DNA of 64,000 nt from Afipia sp. OHSU_II-C1 (lineage in GTDB: Bacteria > Pseudomonadota > Alphaproteobacteria > Rhizobiales > Xanthobacteraceae), in the NCBI RefSeq assembly GCF_000497575.1, contig NZ_APJI01000016.1:1-64000 (forward strand). Reading direction: 5' to 3'. Shown in pieces: positions 26,289-35,349 of the stretch. Both the position numbers and the translations under genes were made by a program. Numbering within the stretch: the first letter of the stretch is position 1; each line of letters begins with the position of its first letter. The notes beneath the pieces are model-generated. The model was not told where the DNA came from and ran no database searches. It saw only the letters and a list, made by a program, of their open reading frames with translations.

Positions 26289-28874
26289 GTGCTGACAAGG
26301 ACTATTGTATCGCTTGTTCGTTTTTGCACGCGCCATGCATGGCTGGTCCTCGTGGCTGGCTTGGCTCTGGCTGCCGCGGCAGGCGTCTATTCCCACCGGA
26401 ACTTCGCTATCAATACCGATGTTGCAACGCTCATCTCCCCTAATCTGGACTGGCGGAAGCGCGAAATCGACTTCGAAAAGGCCTTTCCGGGCCGAAACGA
26501 CTCGATTCTGGCCGTTGTGGAGGCGCCGACGCCGGAACTCGCCCGGCAGGCTGGCGACGCCCTTGAGAAGAAGTTGCGGCCACAGACCGAAAGGTTCATT
26601 TCGATCAGGCGGCCGGGCGGCGGGGCCTTTTTCGACAATAACGGCCTTTTGTTCCTGCCGACCCCCGAGGTGGCCAAGCAGACCGGCCAGCTGGCCTCGG
26701 CAGCCCCGCTTTTCGACATTCTGGTGGATGACCCAAGCCTGCGGGGGTTGACCGGCGTTCTGGAGTTCGGTCTGGCCGGTTCCCAGCGGGGACAGTATTC
26801 GCGCGATTCCATGGCCCGGCCGCTGAACCTGGTGGCCGATACCGTCGAGAAAGTGGTGGCGAACAAGCCGGCGACCTTCTCCTGGAAGGAACTCTCCAGC
26901 AACGAGCCGCTGACGCCCGCCGACACCCGTGCGCTGCTTCAGATACGGCCTGTGCTTGACTTCAAGGCGCTGGAGCCGGGCGGCGCCGCGGTCGATGCCA
27001 TTCGCAAGGCGGCCGAAGACGCCAAACTCGCGGGGGATTACAGCGCCAAGGTCCGTCTCACGGGGCCGGTTCCGATCGCAAACGATGAGTTCGCGACGGT
27101 GCAGGAGGGGGCGCTTGTCACCCACACGGGTACGGTCCTGATCGTGCTCTTCATCCTCTGGTGTGCGCTGAAGTCATCCAAGATCATTGGTGCGGTTTTC
27201 ATCACGCTCGTGATCGGTCTGTCGATCACCACAGCCGTCGGGCTGATGCTGGTCGGTGCGTTCAACCTGATTTCGATCGCGTTCTTCGTGCTGTTCGTCG
27301 GTCTGGGGGTCGACTTCGGCATTCAGTACAGCGTGCGCTATCGCGCCGAACGCCATGAAATCGATCAGCTCGATCCGGCGCTCGAGAAAGCCGCCGAGTA
27401 TTCCGCCGTTCCGCTCACGCTCGCGGCGGTGGCGACGGCAGCCGGGTTTCTCTCGTTCTTGCCGACCGACTACAAAGGCGTGTCGGAGCTCGGGAAGATT
27501 GCCGGCGCTGGCATGATCATCGCGTTCATCGCCGCCATCACCGTGCTGCCCGCGTTGCTCAAGATTCTGAATCCTCCGGGCGAGGCTGAGCCGCTCGGCT
27601 TCAAGTTTCTGGCGCCGGTCGATCGTTTCCTCGAGGAGCATCGCGTCGGCGTGGTCGCAGCGACGCTCGGCGTCGCCGTTCTGGGTCTGCCGTTGCTGTA
27701 CTTCCTGCAATTCGACTTCAATCCGATGAACCTGCGCAGCGCGAAGGTTGAGTCGGTTGCGACGTATCTGGATCTTCGCCGCGATCCCAATACCGGCACC
27801 AATGCCGTCGAGGTCATGGCTCCGTCTACGGCTGCGGCGAAGCAAATTCAGGAGCGGCTTAGCAAGCTTCCGGAAGTCTCCCGGACCGTCTCGCTGGATA
27901 CCTTCATTCCGGACGATCAGCCGGCCAAGCTCGCGATCATCCGCAAGGCCGCGGCATCGCTCAACCCGATTCTGAACGAGACATCGCGCGGCACGGCACC
28001 GTCCGACGAAGAAAACATCGCCGCTCTGAAGGGCTCGGTGGAAAGTCTGCGCAAGACTGCGAGCGACGACAAGGGGCCGGGCGCGGTGGCCGCACGCCGG
28101 CTCGCAAATGCACTGGACAAGCTTGCGCAGGCTGAGAGAGCCACGCGCGAGAAGGCGACCGCGACCTTTATCTCACCGTTGAACGTGGCGCTGGATCAGG
28201 TGCGCGGTCTGCTCAAGGCGCAGCCTGTGAGCGTGAAGACCCTTCCGCCGGACATCCTGGAAGACTGGACGTCTGCTGATGGCCGGACGCGCGTCGAAGC
28301 ACAGCCCAAGGGTGACCCCAACGACAACGACACGCTGCGCGCGTTTGCGGGTGCCGTCCTGAAGGTTCAGCCCGACGCGATCGGTGGCCCGATTTCGATT
28401 TTGAAGTCCGGCGACACCATTGTCCGGGCATTCATCCACGCCGGTTTTTGGGCATTGCTATCGATCGCAATCCTGCTCTGGATCGTGCTCAAGCGGATCG
28501 GTGACGTGCTGTTGACGCTGGTGCCGCTGGTTCTGGCAGGTGTGGTGACGCTCGAGATCTGCGTGCTGATCGGACTGCCGATGAACTTCGCCAACATCAT
28601 TGCGCTGCCGCTGCTGCTTGGCATCGGCGTGGCGTTCAAGATCTACTATGTGACAGCGTGGCGGGCGGGGCAGACCGACCTGCTGCAGTCGAGCCTGACG
28701 CGGGCGATCTTCTTCAGCGCCATGACGACTGCGACGGCGTTCGGCAGCCTGTGGCTGTCGAGCCATCCCGGCACGTCGAGCATGGGCAAGTTGCTGGCGC
28801 TGTCATTGGTAACGACGCTGGCGGCGGCTGTGCTGTTTCAGCCGGCGCTCATGGGCAAGCCGCGCGATAAATAG
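26289..28874 (+). CDS. hpnN: Hopanoid transporter HpnN (RND/MMPL family)
   Basis: Large inner-membrane RND protein, 861 aa, shuttling hopanoids toward the outer membrane. A first membrane helix at FCTRHAWLVLVAGLALA is followed by a large periplasmic domain, then a sterol-sensing-like block of helices (FFVLFVGLGVDFGIQYSVRYRAE), a second periplasmic domain, and a final block with ALPLLLGIGVAFKIYYVTAWRAG. The start is a GTG at 26289 after AGAAAG. It faces away from dxs. With hpnO downstream it belongs to the hopanoid set. Confidence 0.93.
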   Translation: MLTRTIVSLVRFCTRHAWLVLVAGLALAAAAGVYSHRNFAINTDVATLISPNLDWRKREIDFEKAFPGRNDSILAVVEAPTPELARQAGDALEKKLRPQTERFISIRRPGGGAFFDNNGLLFLPTPEVAKQTGQLASAAPLFDILVDDPSLRGLTGVLEFGLAGSQRGQYSRDSMARPLNLVADTVEKVVANKPATFSWKELSSNEPLTPADTRALLQIRPVLDFKALEPGGAAVDAIRKAAEDAKLAGDYSAKVRLTGPVPIANDEFATVQEGALVTHTGTVLIVLFILWCALKSSKIIGAVFITLVIGLSITTAVGLMLVGAFNLISIAFFVLFVGLGVDFGIQYSVRYRAERHEIDQLDPALEKAAEYSAVPLTLAAVATAAGFLSFLPTDYKGVSELGKIAGAGMIIAFIAAITVLPALLKILNPPGEAEPLGFKFLAPVDRFLEEHRVGVVAATLGVAVLGLPLLYFLQFDFNPMNLRSAKVESVATYLDLRRDPNTGTNAVEVMAPSTAAAKQIQERLSKLPEVSRTVSLDTFIPDDQPAKLAIIRKAAASLNPILNETSRGTAPSDEENIAALKGSVESLRKTASDDKGPGAVAARRLANALDKLAQAERATREKATATFISPLNVALDQVRGLLKAQPVSVKTLPPDILEDWTSADGRTRVEAQPKGDPNDNDTLRAFAGAVLKVQPDAIGGPISILKSGDTIVRAFIHAGFWALLSIAILLWIVLKRIGDVLLTLVPLVLAGVVTLEICVLIGLPMNFANIIALPLLLGIGVAFKIYYVTAWRAGQTDLLQSSLTRAIFFSAMTTATAFGSLWLSSHPGTSSMGKLLALSLVTTLAAAVLFQPALMGKPRDK

Positions 28875-28893
28875 CGCGGCTCAGCCCGGTTCG

Positions 28894-29508
28894 TCAGCGA
28901 GGCGCGTTCGCGATCTCGGGGAGGAGGCATACCTCGGAGGTTGCGGTTTCGGCCGATCCCGCCTTTGCCGCGCCGCCCTTCGGAGCGGCCGGTTTCGGTG
29001 TCCCGATCGGGGTCGGGAACGGCTGAGGGGTCTTCGGCGCAGCGGCACTGGTGCCGGGCGCGCCGGTCTTGGCGCCGCCGGGAGCTGCCGGCGTGGTTTC
29101 AGCGACGCGGGTCCAGGTCTGCCCGCCGCAAAGGATCATGGCGACGCAGCCTTCGATGCGCAGTGCGTTGGCAGATTTGAGCTGGATCGAGGAATCATAG
29201 GTCTTGCCGCTGGTGGCGTCGTAGACCTTGCCTTCCCATTTATCCTTCTCGTCTTCGACTTTCTTCATGTTCAGGAGAATCGGCATGCCCAGCAGGGGAC
29301 GCGTCCGTTTCGCCTTGTCGGGATTATTCTTGTCCAGGCCGCCAGGGATGGATTCGGAGGCGACAACGCCCCACAGCCTCGAATTGCAATCGACGATTCG
29401 GATCGTCGCCTTGCCGTCCTCGTCTCGCCATTCGCCCAACGGTTCGGCGGCAGAAGCCGCGCCGGCGGCAGCGAGCAAGAACATTCCACTAAAGGCCAGT
29501 TTCTTCAT
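28894..29508 (-). CDS. DUF2147 secreted protein
   Basis: Predicted exported protein, 204 aa. Signal peptide MKKLAFSGMFLLAAAGAASA, then a DUF2147 domain (EPLGEWRDEDGKATIRIVDC, KWEGKVYDATSGKTYDSSI, CVAMILCGGQTWTRV). Three cysteines lie in the domain. The last third is Pro/Ala/Gly-rich and unstructured (TPAAPGGAKTGAPG). The function of DUF2147 is unknown; the fold may bind lipids or small ligands. It lies between hpnN and hpnO on the opposite strand, and is divergent from hpnO with 114 bases between. Confidence 0.82.
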   Translation of the reverse strand: MKKLAFSGMFLLAAAGAASAAEPLGEWRDEDGKATIRIVDCNSRLWGVVASESIPGGLDKNNPDKAKRTRPLLGMPILLNMKKVEDEKDKWEGKVYDATSGKTYDSSIQLKSANALRIEGCVAMILCGGQTWTRVAETTPAAPGGAKTGAPGTSAAAPKTPQPFPTPIGTPKPAAPKGGAAKAGSAETATSEVCLLPEIANAPR

Positions 29509-29622
29509 GAATCCTCGCGTGCATTGCAACCAATTTAAACACAAACGTCGTTCATTGTTCCAGAGATTGACAAAACGACGCACATACTAATTTCAGTTGA
29601 CTAGAAGCCTGACAAACGAAGT

Positions 29623-31023
29623 ATGTATGACATCATGCAGCCAAATCTAGACATTTCAGAGATGTTCGCGGACCGCCAATTCCAGCGCAATGCTCTGCAT
29701 ACGCGATATCTCAATGAGCAGCTCGTCCGGGTTCTCAAGACGATTGGCTATGACGTCGGTTTTCAGCGCGGGCAGGGCCAGTATCTGTTCGACCGCGACG
29801 GCGATCGCTATCTCGATCTGTTGAGCGGGTTTGGCGTCTTCGCACTTGGCCGCAATCATCCCACCGTCAAGGAAGCTCTCAAGAGCGTCCTGGACAGCGA
29901 TCTTCCAAATCTCGTGCAGCTCGACCTGTCCACGCTCGCCGGTATTCTGGCCGAGCGCCTGATCGCGCATGTGCCATATCTGGACAAGGTGTTTTTTGCG
30001 AATTCAGGGACGGAATGTGTCGAAGCTGCGATCAAGTTCGCGCGCGGCGCGACCGGTCGCACCGGCATCGTCTATTGCGACCATGGCTATCATGGACTGT
30101 CCTACGGCTCGCTGTCGCTGACCGGCGACAAGAATTTCCGTGACGGGTTCGGGCCGTTGCTGCCGGACTGCTTCTCGATTCCGTTCAACGATCTTGCCGC
30201 GCTTGAAAAGGCGCTGGTGTCCCGCCAGATCGCGGCCTTTATCGTCGAGCCGATCCAGGGCAAGGGCGTCAACATGCCTGACGACGGTTATCTCGCCGGC
30301 GCGGCGGCGCTCTGCAAACGCTACGGCACGATTTTTGTTGCCGACGAGATCCAGACCGGCATGGGCCGCACCGGGCGTTTTCTTGCGGTCGAGCACTGGA
30401 ATGTCGAACCCGACATGGTACTGCTGTCGAAGTCACTCTCCGGCGGTCACGTTCCGGTCGGAGCCGTGCTCACGCGCAAGGCGATCTTCGACAAGATCTT
30501 CGATCGTATGGACCGCGCCGTCGTGCACGGATCGACGTTCTCCAAGAACGATCTTGCCATGGCTGCGGGTATCGCGACGCTGGAAGTGCTCAAGCAGGAA
30601 AAGGTGATCGAGAACGCAGCAGCGCGCGGCGCCGAGCTGCTCGCGACCCTGTCGGCGATGATCCCGCGCTACGAGCTGTTGAAGAACGTACGCGGCAAGG
30701 GACTGATGATCGGTGTCGAGTTCGGCCCGCCGAAATCTCTGGCGCTCAAGGCTTCGTGGACCATGCTGGAAGCGGCGAGCAAGGGCTTGTTCTGCCAACT
30801 GATCACGATCCCGCTGTTCAAGGATCACAAGATCCTCAGCCAGGTGTCCGGCCACGCCAGCCATACTATCAAGCTGCTGCCGGCCCTTACGATCACGCAG
30901 GAAGATTGCAACTGGATCACTGGCGCATTCGATACTGTGATCGAGAGCAGCCACCGCGTCCCGGGCGCGATCTGGTCGCTCGGCAAGACGCTGGTGGACA
31001 ACGCCGCAAGAAAATCAGCCTGA
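29623..31023 (+). CDS. hpnO: Hopanoid aminotransferase HpnO
   Basis: PLP-dependent class III aminotransferase, 466 aa, required for aminobacteriohopanetriol. The PLP Asp is in FVADEIQTGMGRTGRF and the Schiff-base Lys in LLSKSLSGGHVPVGAVL. The N-terminal part, RYLNEQLVRVLKTIGYDVGFQRGQG, is characteristic of HpnO rather than ornithine/acetylornithine aminotransferases. Start may be the ATG at 29623 or the one at 29635. A 10-bp inverted repeat spans its stop codon. Confidence 0.9.
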   Translation: MYDIMQPNLDISEMFADRQFQRNALHTRYLNEQLVRVLKTIGYDVGFQRGQGQYLFDRDGDRYLDLLSGFGVFALGRNHPTVKEALKSVLDSDLPNLVQLDLSTLAGILAERLIAHVPYLDKVFFANSGTECVEAAIKFARGATGRTGIVYCDHGYHGLSYGSLSLTGDKNFRDGFGPLLPDCFSIPFNDLAALEKALVSRQIAAFIVEPIQGKGVNMPDDGYLAGAAALCKRYGTIFVADEIQTGMGRTGRFLAVEHWNVEPDMVLLSKSLSGGHVPVGAVLTRKAIFDKIFDRMDRAVVHGSTFSKNDLAMAAGIATLEVLKQEKVIENAAARGAELLATLSAMIPRYELLKNVRGKGLMIGVEFGPPKSLALKASWTMLEAASKGLFCQLITIPLFKDHKILSQVSGHASHTIKLLPALTITQEDCNWITGAFDTVIESSHRVPGAIWSLGKTLVDNAARKSA

Positions 31024-31037
31024 CAACGTCAGGCTGA
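31015..31037 (+). terminator. Inverted repeat over the hpnO stop codon
   Basis: Perfect 10-bp arms TCAGCCTGAC and GTCAGGCTGA with loop AAC. The hpnO stop is inside the first arm. No T run follows, so it may stabilise the 3' end or end transcription with Rho rather than alone. Confidence 0.45.
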
Positions 31038-31073
31038 TCGGGGTCTGTTCATCATGTCGGGAAGTGCGGTCGT

Positions 31074-31316
31074 TTACTGACCGTGACTGCGCAGAACGGC
31101 ATCGCACTTCTTGCTGATCTTCGCGCGGTTCGCCTGAAGGCAGCCCAGGATCACGAGATCGCCATCGTTCATCACCGTACGGCAGTGACGCGACACGTCA
31201 GGAGCGCACGACTTCTGTTCTTCCGGCGTGCCGCTGCGCTGCGGAGCAGGTGACTGCGCAAAAGCGCCTACGGTTGCCGAGACAAGCAGGGTGGTCGCGA
31301 AAAGTACTTTGAACAT
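31074..31316 (-). CDS. Small secreted Cys-rich repeat protein
   Basis: 80 aa with a signal peptide MFKVLFATTLLVSATVGAFA. The mature part has four cysteines in the pattern CAPDVSRHC ... GCLQANRAKISKKC, like a single Cys-rich repeat of the GLG1 type (PF00839), probably making two disulfides in the periplasm. Function unknown. The ATG at 31316 is used; the frame continues upstream but without family features. A 188-base gap before it up to the TRAP permease gene shows no other gene. Confidence 0.72.
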   Translation of the reverse strand: MFKVLFATTLLVSATVGAFAQSPAPQRSGTPEEQKSCAPDVSRHCRTVMNDGDLVILGCLQANRAKISKKCDAVLRSHGQ

Positions 31317-31504
31317 CGTTATCCCTAGCGTTCGATTGACCAGGCTATAGGTCGAACACATCAGAATGCGAGATACAAGCCTTCAAGCCGCGGCATACGC
31401 ATCGTATTTCGCCGGGTGTGGCGTGGATGCACGGCTTTTTCGCGCCACAGCATCGTGCGAGCTATAAAACGCCAACTATCGCCACAATTGATCGCGGTTC
31501 ACAA

Positions 31505-33613
31505 CTAGCGCGCTGACAATTGCGACGGTGTAACGGGGTTCCGTTGCACCAGGGTGGAGGCGATGATCAGCGTTGGAACCAGAATAACAAGTCCGATCGT
31601 AGTGATCTGCCATTGCGAGATCGGCATGATGCCGCCGCCCGGCGTGGCGAGAACAAATCCTCCGAGAACCAGCAGCACCCGAAGCGGCCACTCCAATGCT
31701 CCCGTTCGCCGCAAGTCGCCGACGAAAGCCTGGTAGCCCTGGATGCCGCCGCAGATGAACAGGGTGCCGATTCCGGCAAGCGCCATCAGGCCAAGCGCTG
31801 TGAGGTAGGGCGCATCGCCCTGCAGCACGAGCGCGGGGTTGAGTACAAAGAAGAACGGGATGAAGTAGATGATGCTGCCGACCCACATCGATTCCCAGCC
31901 CGTCTTCATCGCAGGCGAACCGGCGATACCGGCTGCTGCGAAGGACGCGATCGCGACCGGGGGCGTGATGGATGACAGCATGCCCCAATAGAAGATGAAC
32001 ATATGAACGGCCATCTTGTTGAGGCCGACTTTCTCCAGTGCCGGCGCGACGAGGATGGCGAGGAAGATGTAGCAGGCCGTTGTGGTCAGGCCGAGGCCCA
32101 GCACCAGGCTGGTAAAGGCGCACATCACCAGCAGCAGGAATGCGTTGTCTCCGGCGATGGTGAGCAGATCGTTGGCGAGACTGGAGATAACGCCCGTCAT
32201 GGAGAACGCGCCGATCAACAGTCCGCAGCCCGCGAGGATGCCGACCAGTTCGACGAAGGTGCGCCCGTTCACTTCCAGGAACTTGCTGATGGTGGCAAGC
32301 GTCCAGCGGGTGTCCTTGGAGAACAGCTGATTCAGCACCAGCAGCAGCGCAGTCGCGTAAAAGGGTGCGTGGCTCTCGCGCTTGAAATGCAGGAGCATCA
32401 CGATCAGCAGCGCGATGACGAAAATATAGTACCAGCCTTCCTTCACGGTATCCCACACACGCGGCAACTCGGAGCGCGGAATGCCCGCGAGGTTGTGCCG
32501 CGCAGCGTAGGAATCCACCTGCATGAAAAGTCCGAGATAATAGAGAGCCGCCGGGATAATCGCTGCGAGCGCGACTTCCGCGTAGCTGACGTTCAGGAAT
32601 TGCGCGATGACGAACGCGGTCGCCCCCATGACCGGCGGCGCGAGCACTGCACCGGTCGAAGCGCAGGCCTCAATGGCGGCGGCATATGAGGCGCGGAAGC
32701 CGCTCTTCTTCATGACCGGAATGGTCATGGTGCCGGCTGTGAGCACGTTTGAAATGATCGAGCCCGACATCATGCCGAGCAGGCCGCTGGCGAAGATGCA
32801 GACCTTGGCGGCACCGCCGCGGAATGTTCCGCAAAGCGCGAAAGCGATGTTGATGAAGAACTTGCCGGCGCCGGTCATCATCAGCGCCGTGCCGAACACC
32901 AGGAAGCCGATCACCGTGTCGGCAAAGGCCTGAATCGGAATGCCCAGCAGACTCTCGCCGGAGAGGACGTGATAGGCCGTTGCCTGCTCGATGTTGGACT
33001 GGGTGCCGCGAAACGGACCGAGCCATGACCATTCCGCAAACAGCGGATAAACGGTGAAGGGGAAGACGCAGAGCAGCAAGCTCCAGCCGCCGGTGCGGCG
33101 CAGCGCTTCCATCAGCACCGCCCACATGACCAGGCCACCCGCTATCACCGGTGTCGGTGCTCCTGCGAACTCCCATCCGAGGGCCGCGGCCTTGCGGATG
33201 TTCATCATCAGCCAGATCGCAGAAGCGAACGTCGCAATGAACAGGGCAACATCGTACCAGGGAATCCGATCGAGCGGAGCCTTCTCGCTTCCCGGGAAAA
33301 TCAGGAACGTGAACGGCAGCATCAGCGCTATCAGCAGGTAGAAGTATTCGGTGTTGAGTTGGGTGTAGCCGATAAAGAAGCGCAACGTGAATTGCTGGTT
33401 GATGCAAAGGAGGATGGTCGCGGCGGTTGCGATGACCAGCGTCCAGCGCCATCCACCGCGAAGGGTTCGCACGCGCGTGACTTCGGCTTCCTGCAGGCCG
33501 CCTACGCCGGCGTGAGGGTCGTCGAACACAACCTTCTTCGGGGCCGTACTGGCGGCGGCAGCCGCGCCGGAAGCGGCTGCCGTGCCTTGGGTGTTATCGG
33601 ACGAAGCTGACAT
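31505..33613 (-). CDS. TRAP transporter permease, fused 4TM/12TM subunits (TAXI class)
   Basis: Inner-membrane permease, 702 aa, with the small (DctQ-like) and large (DctM-like) subunits fused, as in TAXI-type TRAP systems. An Ala-rich cytoplasmic N-terminus leads to about 16-18 membrane segments. Motifs of the large subunit are visible: GMMSGSIISNVLTAGTMTIPVMKKSG and ASTGAVLAPPVMGATAFV, and a repeated segment near SSITPPVAIASFAAAGIA. It should use a sodium or proton gradient to import a substrate bound by the adjacent TAXI protein, which lies 48 bases upstream. Confidence 0.92.
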   Translation of the reverse strand: MSASSDNTQGTAAASGAAAAASTAPKKVVFDDPHAGVGGLQEAEVTRVRTLRGGWRWTLVIATAATILLCINQQFTLRFFIGYTQLNTEYFYLLIALMLPFTFLIFPGSEKAPLDRIPWYDVALFIATFASAIWLMMNIRKAAALGWEFAGAPTPVIAGGLVMWAVLMEALRRTGGWSLLLCVFPFTVYPLFAEWSWLGPFRGTQSNIEQATAYHVLSGESLLGIPIQAFADTVIGFLVFGTALMMTGAGKFFINIAFALCGTFRGGAAKVCIFASGLLGMMSGSIISNVLTAGTMTIPVMKKSGFRASYAAAIEACASTGAVLAPPVMGATAFVIAQFLNVSYAEVALAAIIPAALYYLGLFMQVDSYAARHNLAGIPRSELPRVWDTVKEGWYYIFVIALLIVMLLHFKRESHAPFYATALLLVLNQLFSKDTRWTLATISKFLEVNGRTFVELVGILAGCGLLIGAFSMTGVISSLANDLLTIAGDNAFLLLVMCAFTSLVLGLGLTTTACYIFLAILVAPALEKVGLNKMAVHMFIFYWGMLSSITPPVAIASFAAAGIAGSPAMKTGWESMWVGSIIYFIPFFFVLNPALVLQGDAPYLTALGLMALAGIGTLFICGGIQGYQAFVGDLRRTGALEWPLRVLLVLGGFVLATPGGGIMPISQWQITTIGLVILVPTLIIASTLVQRNPVTPSQLSAR

Positions 33614-33661
33614 TTGCGATACCGAGGTGGGATGTTGACGACGTCCGCGGAATCGAAACGG

Positions 33662-34819
33662 CTATTCCTCGAAACCGTTTGGCATGTTTGCCTTTGCAAG
33701 GGCTGCCTTGCGCGCTGCCATCCATCCGGTGAGGAAGGCTGCCGGTTCAGCTGGCGCGCTCGCGGTGTTGTACGCCTTCCATGCATCCTCCAGAACGCCT
33801 TGCCGCTTGATCAGGTCGTTGTTGTATTTTTCGTCGGCATCGGTCCATTGCCCGGCTTCCTTCAGTGCCTTCGCGGCGCCGGGATGATATGGGATGACCC
33901 ACTGCTTGGTCTGCTTCTTGACGTCAAGGCCGGACGAGCCCGGGGCGGCGTCCTTGTACATGTCGTAGTTGACGATCATTGCCTTGGTGAGGCCGTAGAT
34001 CTGGTCCGCAGGCTGCGTCGCGTAAGCCGTTGCGATCGGGTAGGGGTAGGTTGCGAGCTTCAGAGGTTTGGAAGCGTCGATCGCCGCGCCGCAGGTCGTG
34101 TTGTGGGGATTGAAGAATGCGCCAACCTTCTTGACGCGGTCCCAGGCGGCTTTGTCATCCGCCGGCAATTCCGGCCAGACAATGCCGCGCGGCGAGCTTT
34201 CCAGCTCCTTGGCGGGGCCCGTTACCGTCGAACCGAACGCGCCGTCGGCGTCGTTATTGATAACGCCCTTCCACATCGCGCCGTAGCTCGCGAACTCGAC
34301 GATCTTGACGTCTTTCTGGGTGAGGCCGGCGTAAGCGATGATCGCCAGCGCATTCTGGTTCAATGCAGGTGAACCCACGACGAAGCCGAGCCGCTTGCCG
34401 CGAAAATCCTTCCACTCCTTGACGCCGGCGTCTTTCGCCACGCCGACCGACAGCCCGTTGCAGTCGACGGTCGAGAGGGTCATCTGCAGCGCCTGGGGCC
34501 CCCATTCCTTGACGCCGAACTCGAACACGCCTTCCTGGGCGAAATAGCTGCCCGTGCCCATCCAGGCGAGAACCGCGCGATTTGCGCGCAGTGGGGCCAG
34601 CCGCGCCACGTCGTTGCCGGCCGGAAGCACGCGAACGTCGGAGCCGTACTTGTCCTTCATCATCTTGCCGACGCCGACGGCGATGTTGAAGCCGGACGTG
34701 CCGGTGTCATAGGCGGTGAACGCCATCGAAGTCGGCAGCTTGATGTCCTGCGCGAGCGCCGGCGACATCGCCGAGCCCGCAAGAATCGTCGCTGCAACCG
34801 CAGTGATATGCTGCTTCAT
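33662..34819 (-). CDS. TAXI family TRAP transporter solute-binding protein
   Basis: Periplasmic binding protein, 385 aa. Signal peptide MKQHITAVAATILAGSAMSPALA. The TAXI domain follows, with DTGTSGFNIAVGVGKMM and RLAPLRANRAVLAWMGTGSYFA near the N-terminus. The ligand is unknown; known TAXI proteins bind glutamate, alpha-ketoglutarate or other organic acids. The ATG at 34819 follows GGGGAGGG. The gene is the middle part of a run from the biotin carrier protein to the TRAP permease. A 15-base dyad lies upstream. Confidence 0.92.
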   Translation of the reverse strand: MKQHITAVAATILAGSAMSPALAQDIKLPTSMAFTAYDTGTSGFNIAVGVGKMMKDKYGSDVRVLPAGNDVARLAPLRANRAVLAWMGTGSYFAQEGVFEFGVKEWGPQALQMTLSTVDCNGLSVGVAKDAGVKEWKDFRGKRLGFVVGSPALNQNALAIIAYAGLTQKDVKIVEFASYGAMWKGVINNDADGAFGSTVTGPAKELESSPRGIVWPELPADDKAAWDRVKKVGAFFNPHNTTCGAAIDASKPLKLATYPYPIATAYATQPADQIYGLTKAMIVNYDMYKDAAPGSSGLDVKKQTKQWVIPYHPGAAKALKEAGQWTDADEKYNNDLIKRQGVLEDAWKAYNTASAPAEPAAFLTGWMAARKAALAKANMPNGFEE

Positions 34820-34839
34820 GAATAACCCTCCCCAATTGC

Positions 34840-34854
34840 TTTCGCTGTGCGAAA
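34840..34854 (-). promoter_or_regulatory. TTTCGC dyad upstream of the TAXI gene
   Basis: TTTCGCTGTGCGAAA is a perfect 6-bp dyad with a three-base centre, 20 bases before the TAXI start. On the minus strand it reads TTTCGCACAGCGAAA, similar to the two sites between the biotin carrier and carboxyltransferase genes. IclR-type regulators bind dyads like this; assignment to a family is inferred. Confidence 0.5.
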
Positions 34855-34966
34855 CGCGTTTTTGATTTTGCCGGATCATGTCATCGTGCAGGAGCCTGTG
34901 CAACGCCTGCAAGCCTACTAAGGTGTACTGGACAGTTTGTCGCGGAAACGGATCGCTTCGCGAGAT

Positions 34967-35188
34967 TCACGTCTCAAGAAGAGCGATCGTCTGTCCCTCT
35001 GCCACGACGTCGTCGATACCGACGAGAATCGATGTGATTTTCCCCGCGGCAGGGGAGGGGACGGGAATTTCCATCTTCATTGCTTCGACGAACACGACAT
35101 CGCCACCGTTTTCGATGCTGCCACCGGCACTGGCCGCAACCGCGCAAACGCGTCCCGCAACATCGGTGATGATCTTGATCTGCGCCAC
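34967..35188 (-). CDS. Biotin carboxyl carrier protein (single-domain)
   Basis: Biotinyl-lipoyl domain protein, 73 aa, with the biotinylation motif EAMKMEIP (Lys38). It starts at a GTG (MAQIKIITDVAGRV) six bases after GGGGGAGAAA; ATGs further upstream at 35203 and 35221 would read through that ribosome site. It carries carboxybiotin between a carboxylase and a carboxyltransferase. The carboxyltransferase is divergent at 35350, but no biotin carboxylase is present in this window. It probably leads the operon with the TAXI and TRAP genes, 147 bases upstream of the first. Confidence 0.86.
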   Translation of the reverse strand: MAQIKIITDVAGRVCAVAASAGGSIENGGDVVFVEAMKMEIPVPSPAAGKITSILVGIDDVVAEGQTIALLET

Positions 35189-35278
35189 TGATTTCTCCCC
35201 CATCCGCTTTGAGCAGAGCAAGCAAGCTCTACAAGCGCGGCTTCTTTATTGTGACGAAAGATTGCCCGAGGTAGCGTG

Positions 35279-35313
35279 TTCCGCAAGAGGAAACTTTATT
35301 CCGCATAACAGAA
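35279..35313. promoter_or_regulatory. Two TTCCGCA dyads spaced 20 bp in the BCCP/carboxyltransferase gap
   Basis: TTCCGCAAGAGGAAA (35279-35293) and TTCCGCATAACAGAA (35299-35313) start exactly 20 bases apart, that is two helical turns. With the site at 34840-34854 they share TTYCGCA followed by a GAA-type half. They lie in the 161-base divergent gap, 36 to 70 bases before the carboxyltransferase start, and could regulate both directions. Confidence 0.5.
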
Positions 35314-35349
35314 TGAGCGCGTTCGCGCCGCGTACGGCAAGGAGTGATG

